A DNA stretch of 64,000 nt from Lingula anatina (lineage: Eukaryota > Brachiopoda > Lingulata > Lingulida > Lingulidae): the NCBI RefSeq assembly GCF_001039355.2, contig NW_019775458.1:1001872-1065871 (forward strand), read 5' to 3'. The position numbers were made by a program, and so were the translations under genes. This document shows, in pieces, positions 63,825 through 64,000 of the stretch. How positions within the stretch are numbered: the first letter of the stretch is position 1; every line of letters starts with the position of its first letter. The notes under the pieces are model-generated. The model did no database searches, was not told where the DNA came from, and saw only the letters and a program-made list of their open reading frames with translations.

Positions 63825-64000
63825 GTAAGTTCGCTTTTACGCCATTATGAGAATTATGAGAAGAACTCTTTAAAATAAATATTGTAAACTGCTGCTTTAC
63901 CTTACTTCTGTCTAAACAATGCAAGTTTAACGCTCTATCTATTGGTTTTCCGACTCTCAAAGCATCAACAACAAACAGGTAAACTACGTGCGCGACATTT

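Overview
The window is animal nuclear DNA, most likely from a bivalve or other mollusc. It is AT-rich and intron-rich with GT/AG splicing throughout, and it carries many microsatellites and short foldback elements. A metazoan chitin synthase sits beside a secreted C-type lectin exon, and gene families such as ANKIB1, DMRT and a WDY/WDR49-like WD40 protein fit a lophotrochozoan. The species call is inference. Nothing prokaryotic is present.

Layout. (1) About 0.5-22.2 kb, minus strand: ANKIB1, an ankyrin plus RING-IBR-RING ubiquitin ligase. Eighteen coding exons were rebuilt from splice junctions (about 806 residues); the C-terminus runs off the left edge. A probable upstream non-coding exon and CpG-rich promoter lie near 29.5-29.8 kb. 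(2) 31.9-34.5 kb, minus strand: a DMRT transcription factor with DM and DMA-like domains (466 aa in three coding exons), with a possible untranslated first exon near 35.1 kb. (3) 35.8-48.7 kb, plus strand: a 27-exon, 1139-aa degenerate EF-hand/WD40 protein of the WDR49/WDR64/WDY type, head-to-head with DMRT. (4) 50.9-59.8 kb, minus strand: a chitin synthase, 14 exons and 1342 residues visible, with all catalytic motifs; N-terminal exons are not visible. (5) 60.6-63.8 kb, plus strand: a TATA-driven secreted-protein exon followed by a C-type lectin domain exon, running off the right edge. For every multi-exon gene I checked reading-frame phase across each junction, and the summed lengths are consistent.

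How the genes relate: ANKIB1 is a housekeeping ligase. DMRT and the WDY-like gene share a promoter-sized interval of under 600 bp, which suggests co-regulation, perhaps in testis or ciliated cells. Chitin synthase and the secreted lectin are both plausible extracellular-matrix or shell-related functions.

The least ordinary structures are these. A roughly 1.98-kb tandem duplication of ANKIB1 exon 2 abuts a single N exactly and is almost certainly an unmerged allelic contig overlap. A three-piece mosaic pseudo-exon near 1.0-1.3 kb was built from ANKIB1 exons 17, 11 (inverted) and 12. A tandemly triplicated splice donor lies in the WDY-like gene. At least four related foldback elements lie in and upstream of ANKIB1 intron 1. 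A 140-bp inverted repeat pair brackets ANKIB1 exons 1-3. Single Ns at 10653, 14681, 50920 and 63241 should be treated as possible contig joins.
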